This document shows, piece by piece, positions 34,201 through 42,923 of a stretch of 64,000 bases of DNA. The DNA comes from Halalkalicoccus sp. CG83 (GTDB lineage: Archaea > Halobacteriota > Halobacteria > Halobacteriales > Halalkalicoccaceae). How positions within the stretch are numbered: position 1 is the stretch's first letter; every line of letters starts with the position of its first letter. The stretch lies in contig NZ_JAZDDH010000001.1 of NCBI RefSeq assembly GCF_037081715.1, positions 1,116,001 through 1,180,000 on the forward strand. The letters run 5' to 3'. Below the pieces are notes generated by a model. That model was not told the origin of the DNA. It searched no databases and saw only the letters and a program-made list of their open reading frames with translations. Made by a program: the position numbers and the translations under genes.

Positions 34201-34857
34201 GTGAGCGTACTAGAGGACATGTTCGAACTAGGAGGGGTAACCGTCACGTGGGGCGCGATCGTGCTCGGGCTCTGTCTCGTCGCGGCGGCGGGCTGGGTGC
34301 TGTGGCGCCGTCCGCTCGCCGTCGTCGTTCCCGCCGTCCTGATCGCCGGCGTCCACGTTCTCGCGTACGCGACGACGTATCTCGATCCCGCCCGCCTCGC
34401 GAGCGCTCGGGAGACGGCGATCGGGCTGTCGACCGCCGCGTTCCTCGCGGTCGCCGGCGCGCTCGACGCCGTCTTCGCCGCGACCCGGCGGGCGGTCGTG
34501 TGGCTCCTCGAGGCGCTCGACGCCGTCTCGATGCCGGGGGCGGCCGTCTCCGTTCTCGAGTTCGGGGGCTTCCTGCTGGCGGTGGCGATCGTGAGCGCGT
34601 TGGTCTGCGGGGCCCTGGTCCGGATCGTCCGGTGGGCCGATGGCGAGCCGCTGGGCGGGTGGCTCGCCGGCCTGGGCGTCGTCTTCGGGGCGAGCGGCGT
34701 CCTCTGGACGTGGCTGCCGGTTCCCCTCGCCACGCTCGCCGCGCTCCACGCGCTGTTGGTCGTCGTCGCGATCGTCGTCGGCGTCGCCCTCGGTGCCCTC
34801 GCGACGGGGGGTTCGACGGTACCGGCGGTACGAGAGCGCGTTCGGACGTATCGGTAG
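34201..34857 (+). CDS. Multi-pass membrane protein of unknown function
   Basis: 218 aa with about five or six hydrophobic segments (for example VTWGAIVLGLCLVAAAGWVLW, VVPAVLIAGVHVLAYATTYL, LLAVAIVSALVCGALV, LHALLVVVAIVVGVALGAL). It has no recognised motif and few charged residues in the membrane spans. The GTG at 34201 starts MSVLEDMFELGG; an ATG at 34219 is an alternative. It follows the CBS gene by 57 nt on the same strand. Confidence 0.75.
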   Translation: MSVLEDMFELGGVTVTWGAIVLGLCLVAAAGWVLWRRPLAVVVPAVLIAGVHVLAYATTYLDPARLASARETAIGLSTAAFLAVAGALDAVFAATRRAVVWLLEALDAVSMPGAAVSVLEFGGFLLAVAIVSALVCGALVRIVRWADGEPLGGWLAGLGVVFGASGVLWTWLPVPLATLAALHALLVVVAIVVGVALGALATGGSTVPAVRERVRTYR

Positions 34858-34915
34858 GGCGTCGATCACGCTCGAGGGCAACCTCCCGTCTCCTGCGGTG
34901 TCTCTGCTCACGTGG

Positions 34916-35659
34916 TCACGATTCGGACAGCCGCGACCGGATCAGCCGCTCGTAGATCACCGCTCCGTCCTCGACCCCGTGCAGGCTCACCACCGGGTTG
35001 ACGTCGATCACGTACCAGTTCTTGTGGACGACGACGTCCATCTCGAACAGCGAGAGGCCGAACAGCTCGACGATCCGGTCGGTGAGCCCGCGTATCCGGG
35101 CCGTGGTCTCGACCTCTCTGGTCGTCTCGACCTCCTTGACGGCGCGGACCGCCTCGCCGACCCGGTGGATCTTGTAGCTGCGGCGGGGGGCGACGAACTC
35201 CTCGACGAGGCGTTCGCCATCGAACGAGGGCGCGCCCGAACGGACGATCGCGAACTCGTGGCCCCCCTCCTGGAGCTCCCAGCGGGGTTTGACGATCACC
35301 GGCGGCTCGAGCGTGATTTCGGCCGCGCGTCCGTACTGGAACTCGGGGGCGCGAACGCCACCACGTCGGCGGATCTGTCCACAGGCGAGCCTGTCGGCGG
35401 TCGCCCGTGCGCCGTAGTAGGGGTTGATCGTCCGCACGCTCGTCCGATCCGCCCGCCGGAGGTCTCGGAGTGCCTCGGGGTACCAGCCGGCCATGTGGTA
35501 GAGGTCGAACCCCCGCTCCGCGAGGTCGGGATGCTCGGTCCGTGGATCGAACAGGGTCACCTCGGCCCACTCCCGAAGCGCGTCGAGCAGCCGGCGCTTG
35601 GTCGGGTTCTCGCGGTCGGCCCAGTGGGAGATCGCGATCGACGGCGCGGCGTCGCTCAC
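34916..35659 (-). CDS. ATP-grasp (RimK-like) protein
   Basis: 247 aa. It shows the pattern of RimK-like ATP-grasp ligases: a variable N-terminal domain, PPVIVKPRWELQEGGHEF (nucleotide-binding Lys and Gly loop), then LVEEFVAPRRSYKIHRVG, and a metal site near the end, FEMDVVVHKNWYVIDVNPVVSL, with Glu/Asp/Asn ligands. Such proteins join a carboxylate to an amine with ATP; haloarchaeal homologues have unknown substrates. Confidence 0.85.
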   Translation of the reverse strand: MSDAAPSIAISHWADRENPTKRRLLDALREWAEVTLFDPRTEHPDLAERGFDLYHMAGWYPEALRDLRRADRTSVRTINPYYGARATADRLACGQIRRRGGVRAPEFQYGRAAEITLEPPVIVKPRWELQEGGHEFAIVRSGAPSFDGERLVEEFVAPRRSYKIHRVGEAVRAVKEVETTREVETTARIRGLTDRIVELFGLSLFEMDVVVHKNWYVIDVNPVVSLHGVEDGAVIYERLIRSRLSES

Positions 35660-35839
35660 GCGATCCCTCCGGTTCGTCCCGACGTCATACGTCTTCCACT
35701 CGGTCGGGAGCGTAGAAGCTGTCGGAAGCCGTCGTTCGCTCGAACGTCGCCCTCGATCCGTTCGACCGGCGTGCGGTCGAGCACCATCGATCGAACCGGA
35801 CGCCCGGCGCTTTTCCGCCGGCGACGTCTACCGACTCGT

Positions 35840-36226
35840 ATGTCCGACGTCCCCTCCGAGGCCGAACGGCTGCTGACGAGCGAGCCGGTGATCGCCCACC
35901 TCGCGACGTGCGTCGACGGCCGGCCCCACGTCGCGCCGGTCTGGTATCACTACGCCGACGGCGTCGTAGAGTTCCTCACGACCGGTCGGAAGCTCGAGAA
36001 CCTCCGGCGCAATCCCCGGGCCGCGCTCTCGATCCAGAAGGACGAGGGCGGACGGACGGAGTGGATGGTCTCGATTCGGGGGACCGCTACCGTGATCGAG
36101 GACGAGGCGGCGATTCGCGAGGCCGCCGCCCGCATCAACCCGCGGTACGGCGCGAGCGAGGACGCCTGGTCCGAGAACGTCCTGGTGCGGATCGACGTGG
36201 GTTCGGCGAGCTACGAGACGTACTGA
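35840..36226 (+). CDS. Pyridoxamine 5'-phosphate oxidase-like flavin/F420-binding protein
   Basis: 128 aa. The split beta-barrel signature is clear: IAHLATCVDGRPHVAPVWYHYADGVVEFLT, then RKLENLRRNPRAALSIQ and a final IDVGSASYETY. Such small proteins bind FMN, F420 or heme and act as reductases or oxidases; haloarchaea make F420, so a deazaflavin cofactor is possible. The substrate is unknown. Confidence 0.9.
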   Translation: MSDVPSEAERLLTSEPVIAHLATCVDGRPHVAPVWYHYADGVVEFLTTGRKLENLRRNPRAALSIQKDEGGRTEWMVSIRGTATVIEDEAAIREAAARINPRYGASEDAWSENVLVRIDVGSASYETY

Positions 36227-36282
36227 CCTCGATGGCGCGGCCTGGCCGAGACGTTAACTTCGTCGCGTCCCGACCCCCTGGG

Positions 36283-36951
36283 ATGCTCGTCCTCGGCGAC
36301 GCCCACGCCTCCGAACCGGAGAAGCGCGACGCCCTCCTCTCGACGTACCGTGCACTCGAGCCGGCGGCCGTCCTCCAGGCCGGCGACCTCCAGCGCTACG
36401 ACCTGCCCGCGCCGACGTGGTTCGTCGCCGGCAACAACGAGGACCTCGACGTTATCGACGCGCTCCGAGCCGGAGAGGAACCCCCTGGAACGCGGAACGC
36501 ACACCTGCTCGCGAGCACGGTCGCCGAGGTGGAGGGGGTACGCGTCGCCGGACTCTCGGGCAACCACGCGCCGACGAGGTACGACCTGCCCCGGAGCGAG
36601 CTCTCCGGCGACCGGCGCAGACACTTCACCCACGAGGACGTCGAGCGGGCCGCGGCGCTCTCGGACGTGGACGTCCTCCTCGCCCACGAGGCTCCCGAGG
36701 GGCTGCTCTCCTACGGCTACGATCCCGGCTGCGAGCACGTGAATACGCTGCTCGAAACGCTCTCGCCGGACCTCTGTCTCGTCGGCCACCATCACCGTCA
36801 CCGCGAGGCGGAGATCGGGGGCGCGCGCGTCGTGAGTCTCGCGCCGGCCTGGGAGCGCGTCTACACGCTCGAGACCGACGATCTGTCGCTCGACTCCCGG
36901 CCGACGCCGGCGGGAAACTCCGAGGAAACGACGGAACGGTCCGGACCGTAG
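36283..36951 (+). CDS. Metallophosphoesterase (calcineurin-like)
   Basis: 222 aa. Metal motifs are in order: GDAHASEPEK (D-x-H), LQAGDLQRYD (GD), WFVAGNNEDLD (GNxE), VLLAHEAP and LVGHHHRHR (GHxH). The C-terminal tail is disordered and charged. It is a dinuclear-metal phosphatase or nuclease; the target is unknown. The ATG at 36283 places the first metal motif at residue 6. Confidence 0.9.
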   Translation: MLVLGDAHASEPEKRDALLSTYRALEPAAVLQAGDLQRYDLPAPTWFVAGNNEDLDVIDALRAGEEPPGTRNAHLLASTVAEVEGVRVAGLSGNHAPTRYDLPRSELSGDRRRHFTHEDVERAAALSDVDVLLAHEAPEGLLSYGYDPGCEHVNTLLETLSPDLCLVGHHHRHREAEIGGARVVSLAPAWERVYTLETDDLSLDSRPTPAGNSEETTERSGP

Positions 36952-37044
36952 CCGACGTCGAGGGAATCGCTCGGTTCAGGCCTCCCCTCGCGTGAGTGTG
37001 AGCGAGCGCAGTCTCCGTTCGAGACCGCCTCGATCGGTGAGCGC

Positions 37045-38043
37045 TCAGGCGACGAGTGGCGGTTCTACCGCTTCGGCCTCCCCTTCGCCGCCTCGGGTCC
37101 AGAACTCGCTCGCCTTCGACTCGCCCCGCTCCATCAGCGCAGCGAGGAACGCCGGGTCGCGGTCGCGCTTGGAGAGGAGGTCGAGCTCCATGCCGAGTTC
37201 GATCTCACGGATCTCGATGCGCTTGTACTCCTCGTCCGTGATGACGCCCTTCTCGATGAGGCCGTTGATCGACTCGATCATGTGCTTCTCCTGTTCGAGC
37301 GAGAGGTTGCCCGAGAGATCGCTGCGCCGATCCGCGATCTCGTCGAGCGATCGCGGTACCTCCCCCGTCGCGATCGGGTCGATCCGGACGATCCAGATCT
37401 CGTCGGGCTTCCCTTCGGTCGGCACCTCGCTCATGAAGTGTCGGATCGGCGGGTTCTGCGAGAACAGCCCGTCCCAGTGGCCCGACCCGTCGATCTCGAC
37501 GGCACGGAAGAGGCTCGGGATCGCCGCGGACGCAAGCAGCGCGTCGGCCCCCTTCTCGCCGTCGGAGAACACCTCGAACGAGCCGGATTCGACGTCGACC
37601 GCACCGACGAACAGGTGCGGTGGCGACGTCGGGACGGGGTCGTCGAACCCGACGTGTCGTTCGATCGTCTCGCGTAGCTGTCGCTGGGCCGTGACGGACG
37701 CGGGAGTGGCGTACGGGCTGGCGCCGAACGAACCGAATCGGCTCGCCGAGCGACTCGCCCACAGCGTCCAGTAGTTCGCAAAGCGGTCCCAGGGCGTCCT
37801 CGCGGCCATGTCGTTCCAGAACCCCTCGAGGCGATCGATCGCGCCCGCCACGTCGTTCCGCCGTAGCCCGTCCCATGCGAGCGCCGCGCACATCGCGCCG
37901 CCGGAGGTACCGCTCAGCGCCACGATCTCGTACTCGTCCGGAAGGTTCCGGAGGATTCCTCGGAGCGCACCCGCGGTGAACGCAGTGTGGCTGCCGCCGC
38001 CTTGACACGCGATCGCGACCGTCGTCTTCTCTGTATAGCACAT
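37045..38043 (-). CDS. Patatin-like phospholipase
   Basis: 332 aa. The oxyanion hole is CQGGGSHTAFTAG, the nucleophile Ser47 is in G45-TSGG49, and the catalytic Asp191 is in the DG pair of HWDGLFSQNP, so the Ser-Asp dyad is complete. It is likely an acyl hydrolase acting on lipids or other esters; archaeal ether lipids are not substrates, so the natural target is unclear. The C-terminus is long and charged. Confidence 0.92.
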   Translation of the reverse strand: MCYTEKTTVAIACQGGGSHTAFTAGALRGILRNLPDEYEIVALSGTSGGAMCAALAWDGLRRNDVAGAIDRLEGFWNDMAARTPWDRFANYWTLWASRSASRFGSFGASPYATPASVTAQRQLRETIERHVGFDDPVPTSPPHLFVGAVDVESGSFEVFSDGEKGADALLASAAIPSLFRAVEIDGSGHWDGLFSQNPPIRHFMSEVPTEGKPDEIWIVRIDPIATGEVPRSLDEIADRRSDLSGNLSLEQEKHMIESINGLIEKGVITDEEYKRIEIREIELGMELDLLSKRDRDPAFLAALMERGESKASEFWTRGGEGEAEAVEPPLVA

Positions 38044-38686
38044 TAAATAATGAACGACTCGCGAGGATAATACCCTTTCTACCGCTGCTCCTCGTCCTGC
38101 TGTGCGAGTGGAACGGGATCTCTACTCCTCGAGACGTTTCAGTCGTCTTCCCCTCCCGTCCTCGGCACCGCCTGGTTGTGGTCGTCCATCAGGTTCGCAA
38201 GCCGTCGTCGACACCCCGGATCGAACGTCGCGGGACCGCGGTCCGTCGTGGACGTGGCGTCGGTCGGCGTTGGTGAGTCGGTACTGTTCGGCTGCGTGGG
38301 CGTGGGTCGCGTGTGAGTGCTCATTGGTGTCGGTTGTGGTCTTCCGAGAAACGGTGCTCCGGACGGCCGTCGGGTCGGAGTTCAGTCGCGTACGTGTACA
38401 ACCGACATGTACCCGGGTCGAGACGGCGGTACATAATAAACGTTCGGGAAGAAATCCGCCGGGACGAACGCGTCGTTCCGGTTCCGTCGCCAGCAGTGAG
38501 GACCGAACGGACCGCCTCCGATCGTCTCCGGTCCGATCGCCGTCGCTCCCGGTTCGCCGGCGTGCTTCGGGTGCGGATTGAACGGCGGAGCCGACGAGGG
38601 ATCGGCACACACGGATCCGCGTGCCGACCCTCGCCCAACCGGTGCAGCGCCAACATTCAACCGTCTCCGTTTCGAACCCGGACTCG
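38044..38686. other. 643-nt intergenic region
   Basis: This region holds one candidate small minus-strand gene (38139-38324) and, upstream of it on that strand, a TATA-like GTTTATTATG around 38425-38437. The remainder has no supported coding. Confidence 0.4.
38139..38324 (-). CDS. 61-residue Thr/Pro-rich small ORF
   Basis: It starts MSTHTRPTPTQPNSTDSPTP, a disordered Ser/Thr/Pro tract common at haloarchaeal N-termini, and ends with CRRRLANLMDDHNQAVPRTG then GEDD, a more structured, charged stretch. A TATA-like element lies about 105 nt upstream. It has no family match by eye. Confidence 0.35.
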   Translation of the reverse strand: MSTHTRPTPTQPNSTDSPTPTDATSTTDRGPATFDPGCRRRLANLMDDHNQAVPRTGGEDD

Positions 38687-39463
38687 ATGGAAGGACTGCT
38701 CGAGACGCTTTCGGACGTGTCCGGCGTATCGACGGGCGACAACGGCCAGGTGGGCGTGATCGGCGGTAGCGTCGAGTACCCCAACCAGCCGGCGATAAGC
38801 GCGATGGCGGCGCTCCGGACGGGGACCGACGACGCCGAGGCGCTGGTCTCCGAGGAGATCCACCCGATCGTCGCGAGCCACTCGCCGAACCTCCTCGTCG
38901 ATCGGTTCGCCGGCGTGCAGTTCGACGAGAGCGCGGTCGACCGGGCGGTCGAGCTCGGCGAGTGGTCGGACGCGGTCGTCATCGGACCCGGACTGGTCGA
39001 CGCCGAGTCCGACGCCATTCGGGAGACGATAACGCGCATCGACGTTCCCGTGGTGGTCGACGCGCTCGCGATCGATCCCGGGATGGAGGCCGACCTCTCG
39101 AACACGGTGTTCACGCCGGCGAGCGAGGAGGCGGAGTGGATCACCGAGGCGTACGGCTCGATCGAGGAGCTCTCGGAGGAGACCGACGCAGTCGTGGCGC
39201 TGACCGGCGACGTCGATACGATCGTCGCCGACGGCGAGCGCACGACCAACGAGACCGGCACCTCGGCGCTCACCGTCGCCGGCACCGGCGACACGATGGC
39301 CGGCATCATCGCCTCGCTGCTCGGACAGGGGATGGACCGCGCGGACGCGGCGGAGCTCGGGGCGTGGATCCTCGGGAAGTCGGGCGAGCTCGCGAGCGCC
39401 GAGTACGGCAAGGGCGTCGTCGCCACCGACGTTATCGAGCGGATCCCGAAGACGATCCACTGA
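38687..39463 (+). CDS. ADP-dependent NAD(P)H-hydrate dehydratase-like protein
   Basis: 258 aa, ribokinase-like fold. The signature GVIGGS near the N-terminus, VVIGPGLVDAES, VVVDALAID and the phosphate loop TVAGTGDTMAGIIASLLGQG match the C-terminal (NnrD) domain of NAD(P)HX repair enzymes, which use ADP to restore hydrated NAD(P)H. The usual epimerase (Nnre) domain is not fused, so this is a stand-alone dehydratase-type protein. The ATG at 38687 is chosen over an upstream in-frame start with an unlikely leader. Confidence 0.85.
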   Translation: MEGLLETLSDVSGVSTGDNGQVGVIGGSVEYPNQPAISAMAALRTGTDDAEALVSEEIHPIVASHSPNLLVDRFAGVQFDESAVDRAVELGEWSDAVVIGPGLVDAESDAIRETITRIDVPVVVDALAIDPGMEADLSNTVFTPASEEAEWITEAYGSIEELSEETDAVVALTGDVDTIVADGERTTNETGTSALTVAGTGDTMAGIIASLLGQGMDRADAAELGAWILGKSGELASAEYGKGVVATDVIERIPKTIH

Positions 39464-39694
39464 CGCCCGTTCGCCCGACCTCCCGGCTCGCTCGGATGTT
39501 CGTAGGCGACCCTCGGACCTCCGCAGTCGGCCCACGGCCCGGACCGCGAGACCGGCCGGGACGTCCGCCGATCCACGAGCCGTAGGGCCGCGTTCGGCGG
39601 TCCCGGGCGTTCGACACCGAACGGTGGGCGTTCCCGTCCCGGCACCGTGGAGATCGACACCAATCCTTATGCGACCTCGCCACCCAGAACGGGG

Positions 39695-39835
39695 ATGGGA
39701 CTCTTCAGAGAGGCGGGACGGCGGATCGAACGGTTCAAGAAGGACGCAGAAGAGGCGGCGGAGGAGGAGACCGACGAGGACGAGGAGTCGGACGTCGAGG
39801 ACAGGGAGAGTAACAGGAATGACGACGATCCGTGA
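39695..39835 (+). CDS. Small acidic haloarchaeal protein (MGLF...RRIERFK type)
   Basis: 46 aa. It begins MGLFREAGRRIERFKKDAEE and continues as an Asp/Glu-rich tail. Haloarchaea have small proteins with the same MGLFxxAGRxxExFK start followed by a zinc ribbon; here the ribbon is missing and only the helix plus an acidic tail remains. A CTTATG box near 39666 is about 29 nt ahead of this ATG, supporting it over the ATG at 39647. Function unknown. Confidence 0.55.
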   Translation: MGLFREAGRRIERFKKDAEEAAEEETDEDEESDVEDRESNRNDDDP

Positions 39836-39898
39836 CCGATCAGTCGGATACGATCCACCGATAGAGCGTCGCCGTCGCCGCACCTACGCCGGGGCGAG

Positions 39899-40102
39899 TC
39901 AGATGGGGTTCCGAGTCTCGCCGCTCTCCCTCAGTGCTTTCAGCTCCTTCAGCCGGGCGAGGAGTGCGTCGACGGAGCTCTCATTGACGTACTCGATCCG
40001 ACCCTCGTAGTTCGGTCGGCGATCGTTCGGCCGGGTGTCGATCGAACTGATCATTCTCTCGCGGCGCTCGTACTCCTGGTGATCAAACGTTCCCATTGAC
40101 AT
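39899..40102 (-). CDS. DUF5786-type small haloarchaeal protein
   Basis: 67 aa. It begins MSMGTFDHQEYERRERMI, contains YEGRIEYVNESSVDALLARL and ends in a charged helix; this is the pattern of haloarchaeal DUF5786 proteins (MSMGxFD...ERRE, then Y-E-G-x-V-E-Y and a -LL--- helix). Function unknown. A longer frame upstream to 40210 is basic and excluded. Confidence 0.7.
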   Translation of the reverse strand: MSMGTFDHQEYERRERMISSIDTRPNDRRPNYEGRIEYVNESSVDALLARLKELKALRESGETRNPI

Positions 40103-40359
40103 CGAGAATTCCTCTGTGGTAGTAATTGGCATCGTGAGGATAAGAACACAGCGGTCGAAACCGCCGGCGGTTCTGCGACGAACGACGCGTTGTGTCGGTC
40201 GAACCATCACGTTCGAGACGGCCCGGCCGGTCGTTTCTCCTCCCGACGGAACTACGAGGCGAACGACACGAACGCAACCGCCCGCCGTCTACGGTTCGGT
40301 CGGTCGACGGGCACGCGTCAGGACCAGCGACCGGACGGACGGGGAACAGGTCACGGAGA
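40103..40359. other. 257-nt gap between small genes
   Basis: No gene is seen. A TCTTATCC element on the minus strand near 40138-40145 may be the TATA box of the DUF5786 gene. Confidence 0.3.
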
Positions 40360-40710
40360 TCAGTCCACCACTTCCAGGCGCTCCACTGCGGCAACCCGCC
40401 GCGTCGTCCGCTCGCCGTCGTCGTTCGACTCGGCCATCAGCGCTGAGAGGGTCGGATCGCCCTCCTCCGGCACCTCCATCTCGAGGTAGTACAGGTCGGC
40501 GCCGTCGTCCCCCTCAGGGGGTGTGAACTCGGCGCGGTAGGTGATCATCATGTCCGCGTCGTCGCGCCGGCTGTGGACCCACTCCACCTCGGTCTCGAAT
40601 GGATCGTCCGGCTGCCGCTCCTCGTCGGCGACCTCCCCGAGCAGCAGCCGCGCCCGTTTTCCGCGCTCCAGTTCGTCGAAGGCCTCGACGGGTGGTTTCG
40701 ATCCGGCCAT
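40360..40710 (-). CDS. Conserved-looking acidic hypothetical protein
   Basis: 116 aa from the ATG at 40710. It is acidic, with PVEAFDELERGKRARLLLGEVADEE, then a beta-rich centre (FETEVEWVHSRRDDADMMITYRAEF) and DLYYLEMEVPEEG, ending RVAAVERLEVVD. The composition and codon use are those of a real haloarchaeal gene, but I recognise no family. Longer starts at 40737 (ATG) and 40755 (GTG) are possible. Confidence 0.65.
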   Translation of the reverse strand: MAGSKPPVEAFDELERGKRARLLLGEVADEERQPDDPFETEVEWVHSRRDDADMMITYRAEFTPPEGDDGADLYYLEMEVPEEGDPTLSALMAESNDDGERTTRRVAAVERLEVVD

Positions 40711-41214
40711 ACCTCGGCCATGGACGTCGCGGCGCATGGCCGTTTCGCTCGTCACATCTTGTCACTCTCGTTTTGATACGAAACGGTTCACGCAGACGTC
40801 GAGGTGATGGTTGAACCGGGAACGACGGGGTTCGTATGGGCCCTCGTTGATGAGCTTCCACGCCATTCGATTGTAGCGCAGATATTCTTTATGAGCTTTC
40901 CGTGTACGCGAACAACGTCTTCTAACCAAAAAAAGCGAGATCGAGGCTGCGTGGCCTACTCCTCCTCGTCGATAAATGGCGACTGTCCTCTCTCAGAGGG
41001 TAGTAGACGCGATTCTCTGACGTTCGTTCACTTCTCTTCGAAAATGTATGGATAGAAAGCTGGCCTCGGCACTCATAGGGCTCTTCATCGCGCGGGTGCC
41101 ACCCCGCGCTCGGGCGGGTGCGCTCGTCATCGGCCATCGAAGAGTTGGCGGCGGCGCCACAAGTCGGTTCCCGTTCACGACAAGGGGATAGTCACTGGCG
41201 ACGTACCCTCGCCG
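40711..41214. other. 504-nt intergenic region
   Basis: AT-richer than its neighbours around 40760-41050. Open frames on both strands lack acidic bias and motifs. I see no convincing gene or structured element; a GTATCAAAAC element near 40772-40785 could be the minus-strand promoter of the preceding hypothetical gene. Confidence 0.35.
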
Positions 41215-41874
41215 ATGAGCGTCGTCATCGAGTTCACTGTTCCCACGAACGCCTGTGCGCTGGGACGTTCGCTCGGCGACGATCCGGACGCGCTGCTCGA
41301 GCTCGACCGGATCGTCCCGACCGACGACAGCGTCATGCCCTTCTTCTGGGTGTGGGAGCGAGACACCGAGGTCTTCGCGGAGGCCGCGCGGGCGGAGCCG
41401 GCGATCGACCGCATCACCGTCGTCGACCGCGTCGACGGCGGGACGCTGTTCGCCGCGGAGTGGAACCCCGACGCCGCGGGGACGCTCCGCGGGATCGCGG
41501 AGACCGACGGCACGCTCCTCGACGCCCACGCCACCAGCGGCGAGTGGCGCTTCGAGGTCCGGTTCGCGGACGCGGCAGCCACGAGCGAGTTCCAGCACCT
41601 CTGTGACGAGCGAGGCGTTCCGCTCTCGCTCGTTCGCGTCACCACCTCGCCCGAACCGCCGGACCGCCACTACGGGCTCACCCCCGAGCAGCGCGAGGCG
41701 CTCGTCGTCGCCTACGGGATGGGCTTCTTCGAGGAGCCGCGGCGTGCCACCCTCGAGGACGTCGCGAGCGAGATCGGCATCTCCGCCCGCGCGGTGGCCG
41801 GGCGGCTCCGCCGCGGCCAGACGACGCTGCTCGAGCGCACCGGCCTGATCGACGGTTCGGAGGGCGCGGCCTGA
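41215..41874 (+). CDS. Bat-type helix-turn-helix regulator
   Basis: 219 aa. The C-terminal HTH_10 domain is clear: LTPEQREALVVAYGMGFFEEPRRATLEDVASEIGISARAVAGRLRRGQTTLLERT. The N-terminal half (MSVVIEFTVPTNACALGRSL...) is the bacterio-opsin-activator-associated sensor region. Next to a glycosyltransferase and deoxyhypusine synthase; targets unknown. Start ATG at 41215. Confidence 0.9.
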   Translation: MSVVIEFTVPTNACALGRSLGDDPDALLELDRIVPTDDSVMPFFWVWERDTEVFAEAARAEPAIDRITVVDRVDGGTLFAAEWNPDAAGTLRGIAETDGTLLDAHATSGEWRFEVRFADAAATSEFQHLCDERGVPLSLVRVTTSPEPPDRHYGLTPEQREALVVAYGMGFFEEPRRATLEDVASEIGISARAVAGRLRRGQTTLLERTGLIDGSEGAA

Positions 41875-42251
41875 GAAAATCGCAGCGAGTATATAAGGCG
41901 ATTCAGCGCTGAACGAACAGATCCATTCCTCGACGCGTGATACCGATCTGTGACGAGACGACCACGAGCGACCCCCGTCGCGGACGGACCGACGGAACGG
42001 GGCGTGGACTGCCGGGCAGCGGTCCTCCCCATCGGGCGTCGTACGATCGGACCATCCGTACGTGGGAGATCTCGTCACCCCTCCCCTCCCTCGTTCGAGG
42101 ACGTCGGCGGGCGCGGGGACGGCGTCCGATCGGGGTTCGCTCATCCACTCCGATCGAACCGCTCGACCCCCACGACCGTCCCCGAGTTCGACCGCAGGCT
42201 GCGACCGCCGGCAGAACGCATACCCCCTTCTCCTCCCGAGTTACGTTCACG
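41875..42251. promoter_or_regulatory. Intergenic region with an orphan strong TATA box
   Basis: TATATAA at 41890-41896 predicts transcription from about 41920, yet the next credible gene (glycosyltransferase, GTG 42252) is over 330 nt further. No ATG-started ORF with haloarchaeal composition follows it. The region could be a long leader or encode a non-coding RNA. Confidence 0.45.
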
Positions 42252-42923
42252 GTGAGCCAGACGGAACCCTCCCCGACGGTGAGCGTCATCGTCCCCGCTC
42301 GTAACGAGGCGGAGTACCTCTCCGCGACCCTCGAGAGCCTCCGCGCCCAGACGACCGACCGTTCCTACGAGCTGATCGTCGTCGACGGCGACAGCGAGGA
42401 TCGTACGCCGGAGATCGCTCGCGAGTTCGACGCGCGACTCGTCTCCGGTCCCGGCAGCGCCATCGGCCACGGCCGCCACCTCGGCGCATGCGCGGCCCGC
42501 GGGGAGTGGCTCGCGTTCGTCGACGCGGACACGATCGTCGTTCCCGAGTATCTCGACGCCATGCTGGAGTACGCCGACGAGGAGGGGCTCTCGGCGGCGA
42601 GTTCGCGCTGTCGCATGCGCGGCGGTCGTGCGACGCTGATGGAGGCCGTGATCAATCACGTCTTTCCCCGGCTGAAGCGGCCGATCCTCCCGGGGTTCAA
42701 CTTCTTCGTCGAACGCGAAGCCTACGAGGCCGCCGGCGGCTTTCCCGACGTTCCGAACGAGGACACCGCGTTCAGCCGCCGACTGGCGCGCAGCGAGCCG
42801 ACGGGCTACGTGCCCGCGACCCTCGTCGAGACCTCCCCACGGCGGATCAGCGAATCGGGGCTGACCGGCACCCTCTGGCACTACGCGCGCCTCGACTGGG
42901 GGCGCTACCGTACGGACTACTGA
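42252..42923 (+). CDS. Family 2 glycosyltransferase
   Basis: 223 aa from a GTG. GT-A fold features: PTVSVIVPARNEAEYLSATL, ELIVVDGDSEDRTPEIA, the acidic FVDADTIVVPEYLD (D-x-D), and GFNFFVEREAYEAAGGFPDVPNEDTAFSRRL, the acceptor-side ED motif. No membrane segments, so a soluble or membrane-associated sugar transferase; the sugar is unknown. Its stop overlaps the convergent deoxyhypusine synthase by 7 nt. Confidence 0.88.
   Translation: MSQTEPSPTVSVIVPARNEAEYLSATLESLRAQTTDRSYELIVVDGDSEDRTPEIAREFDARLVSGPGSAIGHGRHLGACAARGEWLAFVDADTIVVPEYLDAMLEYADEEGLSAASSRCRMRGGRATLMEAVINHVFPRLKRPILPGFNFFVEREAYEAAGGFPDVPNEDTAFSRRLARSEPTGYVPATLVETSPRRISESGLTGTLWHYARLDWGRYRTDY

Noticed and set aside
40804-41055. 83-codon plus-strand ORF in an AT-rich gap
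   Set aside because: There is no acidic bias and no motif; the Ser-rich composition fits non-coding DNA.
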